Below, one piece after another: positions 24,158-33,915 of a stretch of 64,000 bases of DNA. The notes under the pieces were generated by a model. It saw nothing but the letters and a program-made list of their open reading frames with translations, did not search any database and was not told where the DNA came from. Position 1 is the first letter of the stretch. Every line of letters starts with the position of its first letter. Position numbers and translations under genes: made by a program. Location of the stretch: contig NZ_CP037920.1 of assembly GCF_007748195.1 (NCBI RefSeq), positions 2,853,501 to 2,917,500 on the forward strand, written 5' to 3'. This DNA comes from Gimesia aquarii (GTDB lineage: Bacteria; Planctomycetota; Planctomycetia; Planctomycetales; Planctomycetaceae).

Positions 24158-26218
24158 ATGGGACAAACAATGGATCTCCCCGTCGATATATTAAATGTAT
24201 TTATTGAGCTTGGACTGACTTCTGCCGAAGCACAGAGTCTGGTAAATACACTCAAAAACATTTCTATTAAAGAAGATACTGAGATCTGGCAGCAACTGAC
24301 AATACAAGTTCTTACACCAGAGATCCCATTTTCAATACATCGTTACTTATATCAACTAGTCTTTCAGAAGCGAATTGAACAAGGGCTTCCCGCTCCGGCT
24401 TGGTTTCCCGGGGATTCTGAATTGTCTCATTCACATCTGGCCCTATGGTTGCGTGATTTAGATTTGTGCAGCATGGAAGAGTTACACGAATGGTCAATTC
24501 AGAATCGAGAGGCATTTACCCGGAAACTAATTGAATCGCTTCGCATTCAATTCATTCAACAGCCAGACCAAATCATAAATCTATGTGCTGGTGTCGAAAA
24601 TGTAGATTGGCTGACTGAAGCAAAGTTGAATATTGTCGAAAGTTGTTTTAGAGACAAATCAGAGCAGGCAGCAATTATTTTTCAGAAACAGAATCGGGAA
24701 ATACAACATCTCAGCTACCAGGAATTGAAAAACCTGACTGCTCGGGTAGCCAATGGACTGAAGGAGGTCGGAGTCCATCCTGGAAAACGAGTGGCGGTGA
24801 TGATGCCGATGACGCCTGAATCGGTTGCGATATTTTTGGGAATCATCGCGGCTGGTTGTGTTGTCGTGACGATTGCCGACAGCTTTTCAGCCGAGGAAAT
24901 GGAAGTGCGGCTCAAGATGACTGAGCCCTGTCTCATCTTTATACAAGATGTGATATCTCGTAACGGTAAACAGCTCCCACTTTATTCTAAGTTAGGACTC
25001 AATAGAAAATTATCGGCAGTTGTACTGCCGGAGGGGGAGTCTCTACAGATTTCACTGAGATCCATTGATCGACAATGGATTAATTTTTTGTCCAATAACA
25101 CAGAGTTATCGTACGTTGCTCGAAATCCAAATGATGATACAACGATTCTATTTTCCTCAGGAACAACGGGTAGTCCTAAAGGGATTCCCTGGGATCAAAC
25201 TACGCCGATCAAGTCAGCAGGAGATGGATTTCTGCATCATGATATTCATACCGGTGATGTCGTTTGCTGGCCGACGAATTTGGGTTGGATGATGGGGCCC
25301 TGGCTAGTCTATGCTTCATTAATTAATGACGCGGCAATTGCTCTGACTGATGCAGTTCCAACGAGTCGCGAGTTTTGTGAATTTGTACAGAATGCGAACG
25401 TGACCATGTTAGGATTGGTTCCCAGCATTGTTTCTGTCTGGCGTAATCAGGATTGTGTATCAGGCCTTGATTGGTCTCAGATAAAGGTTTTCAGTTCGAC
25501 GGGAGAATGTTCCAACCCCGATGATATGTTATGGCTGATGTCCCGCGCCGGTTATCGTCCGGTGATTGAATATTGTGGTGGTACAGAAACAGGAGGGGGC
25601 TATATAACCGGCACGGTTTTAAAACCTGGAGTTCCTGGATTCTTCTCTTGTCCTGCTGTTGGTTTTTCCTGGTTGTTGTTAGACGAATCTGGGAATAAAA
25701 CGACAAACGGAGAAGTTTTCTTTGAACCTCCTGTCATTGGATTATCTACACGTCTGATCAATCGCAATCATCATGAAGTCTACTTTGCCGATATCACGCC
25801 TGGACCAGAGCAGCAAGTTCTTCGAAGGCACGGTGATCAGATCGAAGCGCTACCATGTGGTTATTATCGGGCACAGGGACGCATTGACGATGCGATGAAT
25901 TTAGGGGGTATCAAAGTCAGCTCCGTGCAAATTGAAGAACTTCTAAGTCAAATAAAAGAAGTTGTCGAGGTTGCGGCTATCGCTGTTCCACCGAAGGGCG
26001 GTGGTCCAAGCCAGTTAGTCATATTTGTAGTGATCAATGCAGGAACGGAATTGGTTGTAGATCAGTTACTGAAAGAAATGCAGCAGTTAATTCGCATGCA
26101 ACTTAACCCGCTATTTAAAATTCATGCGGTACGTGAGATTGCACAATTGCCGCGAACCGCATCCAATAAAGTGATGCGTCGGAAGTTAAGAGATTTATAT
26201 CAGGGTGCAGATACATGA
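24158..26218 (+). CDS. Acyl-CoA/acetoacetyl-CoA synthetase (AMP-forming, AAE17-like)
   Basis: About 686 residues of an ANL-superfamily adenylating enzyme. The start is uncertain (ATG at 24158 or 24170). An N-terminal helical region of about 150 residues precedes the adenylation core. The phosphate-binding motif is ILFSSGTTGSPKGIPW (about 325-340); YCGGTETGGGYITGT (about 470-484) is the A5 motif, and YRAQGRIDDAMNLGGIKVS is the A8 hinge. The C-terminal PRTASNKVMRRKLR carries the catalytic Lys. The long N-terminus and the ETGGGYITGT form resemble plant AAE17/18 and acetoacetyl-CoA synthetases. With thiolase and 3-hydroxybutyrate dehydrogenase downstream, activation of acetoacetate is the best guess. 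It overlaps the thiolase by 4 nt (ATGA). Confidence 0.88.
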   Translation: MGQTMDLPVDILNVFIELGLTSAEAQSLVNTLKNISIKEDTEIWQQLTIQVLTPEIPFSIHRYLYQLVFQKRIEQGLPAPAWFPGDSELSHSHLALWLRDLDLCSMEELHEWSIQNREAFTRKLIESLRIQFIQQPDQIINLCAGVENVDWLTEAKLNIVESCFRDKSEQAAIIFQKQNREIQHLSYQELKNLTARVANGLKEVGVHPGKRVAVMMPMTPESVAIFLGIIAAGCVVVTIADSFSAEEMEVRLKMTEPCLIFIQDVISRNGKQLPLYSKLGLNRKLSAVVLPEGESLQISLRSIDRQWINFLSNNTELSYVARNPNDDTTILFSSGTTGSPKGIPWDQTTPIKSAGDGFLHHDIHTGDVVCWPTNLGWMMGPWLVYASLINDAAIALTDAVPTSREFCEFVQNANVTMLGLVPSIVSVWRNQDCVSGLDWSQIKVFSSTGECSNPDDMLWLMSRAGYRPVIEYCGGTETGGGYITGTVLKPGVPGFFSCPAVGFSWLLLDESGNKTTNGEVFFEPPVIGLSTRLINRNHHEVYFADITPGPEQQVLRRHGDQIEALPCGYYRAQGRIDDAMNLGGIKVSSVQIEELLSQIKEVVEVAAIAVPPKGGGPSQLVIFVVINAGTELVVDQLLKEMQQLIRMQLNPLFKIHAVREIAQLPRTASNKVMRRKLRDLYQGADT

Positions 26219-27417
26219 GTCAGCCAGGACAAAATAGAGTTGCCGTTTTAAGTGCAGTTAGAACGCCCATTGGTACATTTAACGGTGCATTCAAAGATCT
26301 ATCTGCAGTACAACTAGGTACGGTAGCCGCCAAAGAAGTGCTCAATCGGACTGGCCTGTCTGGAGATCAAATTGATGAAGTTTTTCTGGGGCAAGTCTTT
26401 ACTGCTGGATGTGGAATGAATCCGGCGCGTCAGGTGGCCATTCATGCCGGACTACCATATAACGTCCCGGCAACGACTGTAAATATGGTATGTGGTTCGG
26501 GTTTAAAATCAGTGGCGCTGGGAATGCAAGCGATTTTGTGTGGTAAATCCCGAGTCGTGATGGCAGGAGGCATGGAGAGTATGAGCAATACACCCTATCT
26601 TCTTCGAGGTGCACGTACCGGGTTCAAAATGGGAAATCAGCAATTAGTTGATTCTATGATCCAAGATGCTTTGTGGGATGCATTTTATGATTGTCATATG
26701 GGGATCACGGCTGAGAATTTAGCTGAGGAATATGAAATAGCGCGTGAGAAACAGGATCGCTATGCCGTTCAAAGTCAGCAACGATACCAGGCCGCGTTAG
26801 TTGATGGAAAATTTGAGGATGAGATTGTGGGCGTTTCTGTTCCTAAAAGGAAAGCAGGGCCAGAAATGATTACAGTTGATGAACATCCACGTAAAGAAAC
26901 AAATTATGAAACGATTTCGGGTTTACGTCCTTCATTTAAATCAGAGGGAACGGTGACCGCCGCGAATGCCTCTGGTGTGAATGATGGCGCGGCCGTATTA
27001 CTGATTGCGGATGAAAGTTTCGTGAAAGAACGAAGCTTGAAACCGCTGGCTTGGATTCGTGCATTTTCAAATGTAGGCCTTGATCCTCAATTTATGGGTA
27101 TGGGACCTGTGTATGCGATACAGCAATTGTTGAAAGAGGAAAAACTCAATTTATCTGAAATTGACTTGCTGGAGATCAACGAAGCGTTTGCTGCACAAAC
27201 TCTCGCTGTAGGAAAAACGCTTGATTGGAATGGTGATCGTGTGAATGTGAATGGCGGGGCGATTGCATTAGGGCATCCGCTGGGGGCCAGTGGGGCTCGG
27301 ATCGCGGTGACCTTGCTTCATGAAATGCATAAACGGAAATCGCAGCGCGGTATCGCTTCTCTTTGTATTGGAGGTGGGATGGGTATTGCGATGTTATTTG
27401 AGTCGGCAGGAACTTAG
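26215..27417 (+). CDS. Thiolase (acetyl-CoA C-acetyltransferase)
   Basis: A 400-residue thiolase that starts inside the preceding stop codon region (ATGA overlap), so translation is coupled. The nucleophilic Cys93 lies in NMVCGSGLKSV, the His in GGAIALGHPLGASG near residue 350, and the second catalytic Cys in SLCIGGGMG near 385. Length and motifs match biosynthetic/degradative acetoacetyl-CoA thiolases (AtoB/PhaA type). In this operon it would cleave acetoacetyl-CoA to two acetyl-CoA or run in reverse. No signal peptide is present. Confidence 0.94.
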   Translation: MSQPGQNRVAVLSAVRTPIGTFNGAFKDLSAVQLGTVAAKEVLNRTGLSGDQIDEVFLGQVFTAGCGMNPARQVAIHAGLPYNVPATTVNMVCGSGLKSVALGMQAILCGKSRVVMAGGMESMSNTPYLLRGARTGFKMGNQQLVDSMIQDALWDAFYDCHMGITAENLAEEYEIAREKQDRYAVQSQQRYQAALVDGKFEDEIVGVSVPKRKAGPEMITVDEHPRKETNYETISGLRPSFKSEGTVTAANASGVNDGAAVLLIADESFVKERSLKPLAWIRAFSNVGLDPQFMGMGPVYAIQQLLKEEKLNLSEIDLLEINEAFAAQTLAVGKTLDWNGDRVNVNGGAIALGHPLGASGARIAVTLLHEMHKRKSQRGIASLCIGGGMGIAMLFESAGT

Positions 27418-27446
27418 TCAGCGAAATTTAATAGAGAGCAAATCTC

Positions 27447-28379
27447 ATGCACGAAATTGGAATTCTGGGTGCAGGATTAATTGGCGCGAGTTGGGCCTCT
27501 TTTTTTGCCGCGAAAGGTCTCAAGGTCCGTATCTACGACGTAAATTCGGAAGTGAAAGAAAATGCACTTCAAATTGCCAATGATAATCTGCAACGTCTTG
27601 TCAATCTGAAGATGTTGACGTCGAAAGCGGCAAAAACAGGTCAACAAAATCTGCAAACAGTAGCTTCAGTGAAAGCATTGTTGACTGATGTGGACTACGT
27701 TCAGGAATCCGTGATTGAAGATTATGCGATTAAGGCCGATGTCTACCGTGAATTCGAACAATATGCTCCAGAAACTTCAATCCTGGCCAGTAGCTCTTCA
27801 GGCCTTTTAATGACACGTATGCAGTCGGTGATGAAGCACCCTGCTCGTGCGTTAATTGCACACCCCTTTAACCCTCCGCATCTGATTCCACTTGTCGAGT
27901 TGGTCCCCGGTGAACAGACCGCGAATTCTATTGTTGATTCAGTCAAAACATTTTTTGTTCAATTGGGTAAACATCCGGTTGTTTTGAACAAAGAAGTTCC
28001 GGGACACATTGCCAATCGTTTGGCGGCGGCTATCTGGAGGGAGTCTCTAGCATTACTGGATGAGGGGGTTGCAAGTGCCGAAGACATCGATGCGGCATTG
28101 TGTCAGGGACCAGGCCTGAGATGGGCAATGATGGGGCAGCATCTAATCTATGAACTCGGTGGTGGTGAAGGTGGCTATCAGAAATTTTTCGATACAATTG
28201 GTGCTTCATTCGAAGAGTACTGGAAAGATATGCAAGACTGGACAACGATTCCCGAAGCAGTGAAACAAAAAGCAGTCGCAGGAACGCAAGCATATCTCGA
28301 ACAGAAAAACCGTAGCGAATGGACGGCCTGGAGAGACCAGAAGCTGGCCAAAATTCAACAAGTGTTAAGTGAGGAGTAA
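27447..28379 (+). CDS. 3-hydroxyacyl-CoA dehydrogenase-family (CRYL1/carnitine-dehydrogenase-like) protein
   Basis: A 310-residue NAD-dependent dehydrogenase. The Rossmann motif GILGAGLIGASWASFFAAKG is at the N-terminus, and the catalytic region has SSSSGLLMTRM and AHPFNPPHLIPLVELVPG, with the His in AHPFNPP. The C-terminal GPGLRWAMMG is typical of the lambda-crystallin/L-gulonate 3-dehydrogenase and L-carnitine dehydrogenase branch rather than fatty-acid FadB-type enzymes. A short-chain 3-hydroxy acid or carnitine-like substrate is therefore more likely than a CoA ester. The operon position 29 bp after thiolase and before 3-hydroxybutyrate dehydrogenase supports a role in hydroxy/keto acid metabolism. 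Confidence 0.88.
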   Translation: MHEIGILGAGLIGASWASFFAAKGLKVRIYDVNSEVKENALQIANDNLQRLVNLKMLTSKAAKTGQQNLQTVASVKALLTDVDYVQESVIEDYAIKADVYREFEQYAPETSILASSSSGLLMTRMQSVMKHPARALIAHPFNPPHLIPLVELVPGEQTANSIVDSVKTFFVQLGKHPVVLNKEVPGHIANRLAAAIWRESLALLDEGVASAEDIDAALCQGPGLRWAMMGQHLIYELGGGEGGYQKFFDTIGASFEEYWKDMQDWTTIPEAVKQKAVAGTQAYLEQKNRSEWTAWRDQKLAKIQQVLSEE

Positions 28380-28383
28380 GCCG

Positions 28384-29151
28384 ATGTCACTACCAAAAAC
28401 AGCCTTGATCACGGGAGCTGCCAGTGGCATCGGTGCTGAAATTGCGAAGACGCTTTATAATGATGGCTGTCATTTAGTGATTGCTGATTTGAATGAACCC
28501 AAATTTCTAGCAGAACTTTCTAATTCCATTCAAAAAGTTTCATATATTCCTACCGACTTGTCTGACCAGGCAGATTGTCAGGCATTAGTAGATCGAGCAA
28601 TACAAAAATTTGGGGCCGTGGATATACTAGTCAATAATGCTGGCTTTCAACATATCTCGTCCGTAGAAGATTTCCCAGAGAGTGTCTGGGAAAAAATGAT
28701 GCAAGTCATGTTAACGGCTCCTTTCCTACTCACTAAATATGTTTTTCCCGGCATGAAACGAAAACAATGGGGACGCATTATTAATATGGGTTCCATTCAT
28801 TCGCATGTGGCTTCGCTCAATAAAGCCGGTTACACTGCTGCAAAACATGGAATAGTCGGCTTGACGAAATCCACTGCTCTGGAAGGTGGGCCATACCAGA
28901 TTACAGCAAACGTGGTTTGTCCCGCGTATGTTCGTACGCCTCTCGTTGAGAAACAGATTGAATCACAGGCGGAAGCACTAGGGATTAGTAGCGAAGAGGT
29001 CGAAAGCCAAGTCTTTCTGAAAGCATCGGCAACAGGCAAGATGATTGAACCTGTTGAAGTTGTAGAAATAGTCAGATATCTCTGCTCGGATTTAGCAAAA
29101 TCTGTTACAGGTGCCTGTTGGACAATTGATGGCGGTTGGACGGCACAATAA
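28384..29151 (+). CDS. 3-hydroxybutyrate dehydrogenase (SDR family)
   Basis: A 255-residue classical short-chain dehydrogenase. The ATG at 28384 follows GAGGAG (28371-28376) that overlaps the preceding stop. The NAD motif TGAASGIG (about 11-18), the NNAG motif and the active site with Ser in NMGSIHSHV and Tyr-x-x-x-Lys in YTAAKHG are intact. The FQHISSVEDFP segment, PFLLTKYVFPGMKRK, and VRTPLVEKQIESQAE are close to known D-3-hydroxybutyrate dehydrogenases, including the Gln that binds the carboxylate. It would oxidise 3-hydroxybutyrate to acetoacetate. The operon ends with a strong terminator. Confidence 0.92.
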   Translation: MSLPKTALITGAASGIGAEIAKTLYNDGCHLVIADLNEPKFLAELSNSIQKVSYIPTDLSDQADCQALVDRAIQKFGAVDILVNNAGFQHISSVEDFPESVWEKMMQVMLTAPFLLTKYVFPGMKRKQWGRIINMGSIHSHVASLNKAGYTAAKHGIVGLTKSTALEGGPYQITANVVCPAYVRTPLVEKQIESQAEALGISSEEVESQVFLKASATGKMIEPVEVVEIVRYLCSDLAKSVTGACWTIDGGWTAQ

Positions 29152-29177
29152 AAAGACCTAAGTGTCTATTTTATGAT

Positions 29178-29223
29178 CGGTTCTGGTATGGAACTTTTTA
29201 AATTTCTCAGAACCGTTTTTTTT
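29178..29223 (+). terminator. Rho-independent terminator of the ketone-body operon
   Basis: CGGTTCTG (29178-29185) pairs perfectly with CAGAACCG (29208-29215) around a 22-nt loop, followed by eight T. It ends the four-gene transcript. Confidence 0.85.
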
Positions 29224-29315
29224 AACATTGCTTATATATAGTAGACATATTAGAGTGTGTTTATGTAATGACCTACCAAAATGCATATTTGAAATCATTC
29301 CACATGAGGTTATCG

Positions 29316-32300
29316 ATGCATTTACCGCGACATTCAACCACTGTAGTAATTCTTTTCTTGGTCCTTTGCTTTCACCAAACTTATGCAGTTGAGGTTGATG
29401 AGCCAATCACTGCAAAGACACCCGAGCAGATCGCAGTTGAAGGGCTACGTGGTTTTTATACAAATCTACAGAAGAATAAAGACGGCGCTGTACGACTTGT
29501 ACGTTTGAGTAAACCACATGTAAAACTTGAAGTGTTGGAGCATCTCGAGCAATTTCGAAAGCTAGATTATCTTGCTATTATCTGTCCCCACATTGGCGAT
29601 GAAGGGCTGTCACACATTCAGCATCTGACCAATCTCGACACCCTGATGCTTTCCGAATCTGCAGTTGGTGATCATGGACTCTCATACCTAAAGCAACTCA
29701 ACAAATTGGAACGGCTTGATCTCAATAATACAAAAATTTCTGATGAGGGATTGGTTCACCTTTCACAACTTGATCAACTCAAAGTACTTTCTTTGAAAAA
29801 TACGAATATTACCGATGCAGGTTTGAAACACCTCACCGGTTTAAAGAATCTTGAAGTACTCTTGCTTTCCGGGACGAAAGTGAGTGATGCAGGTTTCGGA
29901 ATTTTAGCAAAACTGAAAAAACTGAAAACATTGTATCTCGCTCGCACGCGAGTCAAAGGAAAGCAGCTTGCTAAGCTTACTGACTTACCACAACTTGAAT
30001 ATTTGGTTCTGAATCGAAACGTGCTAGACAAGCAGTGTGTGCAAACACTTGTCAAAATGCCTAAGTTGAAAGGCTTGGAGTTGAAACACACAGGAATCCC
30101 TGGTGATTCGATCAATCAACTCACGAGAAGCTTAGCAAAGACCAATGTCTTTTCTGATGTCTCTACTGCAATAAAAGATGAAACTTCTTCCCTTGTGTTC
30201 ATGAAATCGGAATCTCTGAATCTGAAACCGATATTGAGCCCGATTCAGGATCGGATTCGCGCGAATGAAACACTGCAGCTTGGTTTTCAAAGGCATGTCA
30301 TTCCACTGTTAGGCAGATTGGGTTGCAATAGCCGCAATTGTCATGGCTCATTTCAAGGGCGTGGTGGATTTCAACTATCGATGTTTGGATATGACTTTAA
30401 ATTGGATCACGATAATTTGCTAAAACGTATTGATAAAAAAGTACCAGACCAAAGTTTGATCCTGAATAAACCAACCTCTGAAGATGAACACGAAGGAGGA
30501 CTTCGTTTACCACCTGGTGGCTGGGAACAAAAACTGTTGCGTGAGTGGATTGCCAGTGGTGCGAAATCTGTAGTCGAAAATGCTCCCCAGTTTGTACGCT
30601 TGGATGTAACGCCCAAACAAGTTGTGTTTTCGAAAAAAGGGGAGATGACTTCGATTAAGGCGATTGCAGTCTGGTCAGATGGTACGCGGGAAGATGTGAC
30701 TTGTTTGACACGATTCGAGTCAAAAGATGATAGCGTCGCCGAGGTAACAGCTGAAGGGAAAATCCATGCCAAAGGGACCGGCGATACCTATGTGATTTCC
30801 TATTATGACAATGGGATATTTTCGACTCAGGTCATATTACCTGTTGAGAAAAAGCAAAAAAATGATTACCCCGTTGTTCCGACGCCAACTGAGATTGATC
30901 GACATGTAGTCAACAAACTGAAAAAACTGGGCATCCAACCATCAGGCTTGTGCACTGATGATGAATTTTTGCGACGAGTCAGTCTTGATATCACAGCCAC
31001 CTTGCCTTCACCAGATGAGATTCGAGAGTTTCTTAACGATAAGACACCTGACAAACGCAGTCAAAAGATTGAGGAATTGCTCAAGCAACCTGCTTACGTT
31101 GCCTGGTGGAGTATGAAACTCTGTGACCTAACAGGGAGTAATGCGGGCTATCTGGGTGGGACTGAAATGGCTCAGCCTGTGGTCAGTCAATGGAATGCCT
31201 GGATCAAGCGTCGTGTTGAAGACAATATTGGATGGGATCAAATCGTTTCGGGTATCATTTTAGGCACAAGTCGTTTACCGGGGGAAACCTATGATGAATT
31301 CATGGTTAGGCAGAGTGAATTCACGAGTGTCAAAGATCGAAAGGACTTCACGGCACTTGATAACAGTATGCCTCATTACTGGGCGCGGAGTAATATGTCA
31401 GTTCCCTCAGATAAGGCATTAGCTTTCGGTTACACCTTCCTGGGAATGCGCCTTGATTGTGCTCAATGTCACAAACATCCGTTTGATGAATGGTCGAAAC
31501 AAGACTTTCAACTTTTTACCGAGTTTTTTACACGGATTAAATTTGGTACTCCTGCCGATGCAAAAGTCTTGCATGAACAGACACGTAATATGTTGGGGGT
31601 TCCTGTCAAATTGAATACCGCTGCATTACGGAGGCAGAGTTATTTACGGATCGCAGCAGAAGGACGTCCCATTCCCTGGAGAGAAGTCTACATCGAAGCA
31701 GCCAAGGGTGATCAGCAAATTGCGAAATTGCTTGGAGGCCAGAAGATTGATATCAGCAAAAATTCTGATCCGCGTCTATTATTGATGCATTGGATGTTGA
31801 ATGAACCAAACCGTTATTTTGCGAAAGCGTTTGTAAATCGCATTTGGGCTCATTATTTCAATGTGGGCATTATTAATCCTCCTGATGATTTGAATCAAGC
31901 GAATCCACCTAGCAATAAGGCATTGCTGGATTATCTGGTCAAGGGATTTGTAGATAGTGGGTATGATATGAAATGGCTGCATCGTACGATTACTAATAGT
32001 CGAACTTATCAATTGAGCTGGCGCCCTAATGATACGAATCGCAAAGACACTCGTAATTTCAGTCATGCCGTTTTGAGGCGTTTGCCCGCGGAAGTTGCCA
32101 TTGATGCGATTCTAAAAGCGACAGCAGATCAAAAGATGGCAAGCCAGTTTTCCAGTAAAATGGATCAACGAAAAATTTCACAACACCCAAGGTCTTATCA
32201 GGCCAGGGCCATTGACTTTTCACTGTTAGTTTTCGGAAAACCGTTACGAACAACGAACTGTGACTGTGAACGACAGAATGAACCAACACTGTTGCAGTCA

Positions 32301-32567
32301 TTGTATGTGCGTAACGATGAAGAAATGTTGAGTCATTTAACTCGATCCAATGGTTGGCTGAGTGAATTGAAAAAACGAAGTTCTGAGCAGGCTGACTTAG
32401 ATGCTCTCGTTTCAGAAGCCTATTTAAGAACGCTTTCTCGACTTCCTGATGAGATAGAAATGAAAGAAAGCCAACTTCACTTAAAGTCGACAAAGACGCT
32501 GCATGAGGGTATGCATGATTTAATGTGGGCGCTATTGAATACACAGGAATTTATTACTAATCATTAA
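29316..32567 (+). CDS. LRR-cytochrome c-DUF1549/DUF1553 secreted protein
   Basis: About 1083 residues from the ATG at 29316, which has GAGG (29306-29309) 6 nt ahead; upstream ATGs at 29268 or 29304 remain possible. After a signal peptide the order is: five to seven leucine-rich repeats of the L-x-x-L-x-L type (about 85-275), a planctomycete-type cytochrome domain with CNSRNCH (337-343, CX4CH), a Big_2 Ig-like domain (about 425-510), DUF1549 (about 525-740, containing CAQCH, a second CX2CH motif), and DUF1553 (about 820-1075). Families of this layout are exported and are usually paired with DUF1501; a role in polymer capture or degradation is likely but unproven. DUF1501 follows 49 bp later. 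Confidence 0.9.
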   Translation: MHLPRHSTTVVILFLVLCFHQTYAVEVDEPITAKTPEQIAVEGLRGFYTNLQKNKDGAVRLVRLSKPHVKLEVLEHLEQFRKLDYLAIICPHIGDEGLSHIQHLTNLDTLMLSESAVGDHGLSYLKQLNKLERLDLNNTKISDEGLVHLSQLDQLKVLSLKNTNITDAGLKHLTGLKNLEVLLLSGTKVSDAGFGILAKLKKLKTLYLARTRVKGKQLAKLTDLPQLEYLVLNRNVLDKQCVQTLVKMPKLKGLELKHTGIPGDSINQLTRSLAKTNVFSDVSTAIKDETSSLVFMKSESLNLKPILSPIQDRIRANETLQLGFQRHVIPLLGRLGCNSRNCHGSFQGRGGFQLSMFGYDFKLDHDNLLKRIDKKVPDQSLILNKPTSEDEHEGGLRLPPGGWEQKLLREWIASGAKSVVENAPQFVRLDVTPKQVVFSKKGEMTSIKAIAVWSDGTREDVTCLTRFESKDDSVAEVTAEGKIHAKGTGDTYVISYYDNGIFSTQVILPVEKKQKNDYPVVPTPTEIDRHVVNKLKKLGIQPSGLCTDDEFLRRVSLDITATLPSPDEIREFLNDKTPDKRSQKIEELLKQPAYVAWWSMKLCDLTGSNAGYLGGTEMAQPVVSQWNAWIKRRVEDNIGWDQIVSGIILGTSRLPGETYDEFMVRQSEFTSVKDRKDFTALDNSMPHYWARSNMSVPSDKALAFGYTFLGMRLDCAQCHKHPFDEWSKQDFQLFTEFFTRIKFGTPADAKVLHEQTRNMLGVPVKLNTAALRRQSYLRIAAEGRPIPWREVYIEAAKGDQQIAKLLGGQKIDISKNSDPRLLLMHWMLNEPNRYFAKAFVNRIWAHYFNVGIINPPDDLNQANPPSNKALLDYLVKGFVDSGYDMKWLHRTITNSRTYQLSWRPNDTNRKDTRNFSHAVLRRLPAEVAIDAILKATADQKMASQFSSKMDQRKISQHPRSYQARAIDFSLLVFGKPLRTTNCDCERQNEPTLLQSLYVRNDEEMLSHLTRSNGWLSELKKRSSEQADLDALVSEAYLRTLSRLPDEIEMKESQLHLKSTKTLHEGMHDLMWALLNTQEFITNH

Positions 32568-32616
32568 ATTAGCGGTTGGGTGAATTTTTAAAACTATTTT
32601 CACTGAGGAAGATCAA

Positions 32617-33915
32617 ATGAACCACTGCGACAAAATCACGAGACGGAATGTGTTACAAGCGGGGTTTCTGGGTGGCCTTGGGCTTTCACTTTCTAATTTC
32701 CTCAATCTGTCAGCATTGAATGCGGAAATGACTGGAAAGAAATCCTCGAAAGCGGATTCAGTCTTATTTTTGAATCTTGCAGGGGGAGTTTCTCACCTCG
32801 ATACACTTGATAGAAAACCGGAAGCTCCCGTCGAAACACAAGGTGAGTTTAAGTCGATTCAAACTTGTATTCCCGGGCACAGCGTATGTGAATATATGCC
32901 AAAGTATGCAGCAATGGCTGATCAATTTACGTTGATTCGTGGGATTTCACATTCCGCGGGAGCCCATCCACAAGGCCAATCCTGGATTTCGACTGGTAAT
33001 CGTCCCGTACCTGCTTTGATTTATCCCTCTTTGGGATCTGTAGTCAGTAAAGAGATTTCGAGTAAACCTGATTTACCAGGATATGTAGCAATACCCAAAA
33101 CAGAGTGGAATGCCGGTTATATGGGGGATGCGTATGCTCCGTTCAAAACGAATACCGTTCCCCGTCCGGGACAACCATTTCAAGTAAGAGGTATTTCTTT
33201 GCCCGACGGTTTAACAATTGAGAAAGTAAATCAGCGACAGCAGTTGCTCAGCAAGTTAGACCGTCGATTTAAAGAGGACTCTACTGAGAGTCAATTATTG
33301 GAAGCGTTAGATAAATTTGGGTCTCAAGCCTATAATATGATAACATCAAAACGAGCGCGTGCAGCCTTTGATGTTGAGCGGGAATCATCAAAGATCCGTG
33401 GGTTATTTGGTACTGATGAGTTCAGTCAATCCGTATTTCTTGGCTGTCGTTTGATTGAATATGGTGTTCCCTTTGTAACGGCAACGTACCAAGGCTGGGA
33501 CACACACACCGAAAATTTTACTGGTCATCGAAGATTGTTGCCGCCCCTCGATGTGGGGATCACAGCCGGTTTGGAAATGTTAAAGCAAAAGGGATTATTG
33601 GAGAGGACGCTGGTTGTCATTATGGGGGAATTTGGTCGTACTCCCAAAATTAATGTGAACGCGGGGCGTGATCATTATCCTCGCGCGAATTGGTGTTTAA
33701 TGACAGGCGGAGGGATTAAGCCTGGACAATTTATTGGTGGCACGAATAAAGCCGGTGATGCGCCTGATGATAAAACAAATATTAAACCAGATGATATCGC
33801 CGCAACCGTTTATCACGCTTTGGGTATCGATCCGCTTATGGAATACTATACCAATACCGGACGTCCAACGATGCTGGTTCCACATGGCCGCATCATGCGT
33901 GAACTGTTTGCCTAA
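32617..33915 (+). CDS. DUF1501 protein with Tat signal (copy 1)
   Basis: A 432-residue protein with ITRRNVLQAG and a hydrophobic stretch, a twin-arginine signal for export of a folded protein. DUF1501 proteins have a sulfatase/alkaline-phosphatase-like fold. The usual blocks are visible: LFLNLAGGVSHLDTLD with the metal-site Asp, SHSAGAHPQG, VTATYQGWDTH, VVIMGEFGRTPKIN and AGRDHYPRANWCLMTGGG. A GAGGA site (32605-32609) precedes the ATG. It is next to the DUF1549/1553 gene as in most planctomycete genomes, where the two are thought to work together outside the cytoplasm. The exact activity is unknown. Confidence 0.93.
   Translation: MNHCDKITRRNVLQAGFLGGLGLSLSNFLNLSALNAEMTGKKSSKADSVLFLNLAGGVSHLDTLDRKPEAPVETQGEFKSIQTCIPGHSVCEYMPKYAAMADQFTLIRGISHSAGAHPQGQSWISTGNRPVPALIYPSLGSVVSKEISSKPDLPGYVAIPKTEWNAGYMGDAYAPFKTNTVPRPGQPFQVRGISLPDGLTIEKVNQRQQLLSKLDRRFKEDSTESQLLEALDKFGSQAYNMITSKRARAAFDVERESSKIRGLFGTDEFSQSVFLGCRLIEYGVPFVTATYQGWDTHTENFTGHRRLLPPLDVGITAGLEMLKQKGLLERTLVVIMGEFGRTPKINVNAGRDHYPRANWCLMTGGGIKPGQFIGGTNKAGDAPDDKTNIKPDDIAATVYHALGIDPLMEYYTNTGRPTMLVPHGRIMRELFA

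Noticed and set aside
32059-32544. 161-codon minus-strand frame inside the DUF1553 region
   Set aside because: It is antisense to a conserved domain with clear family motifs, and shows no motifs of its own.
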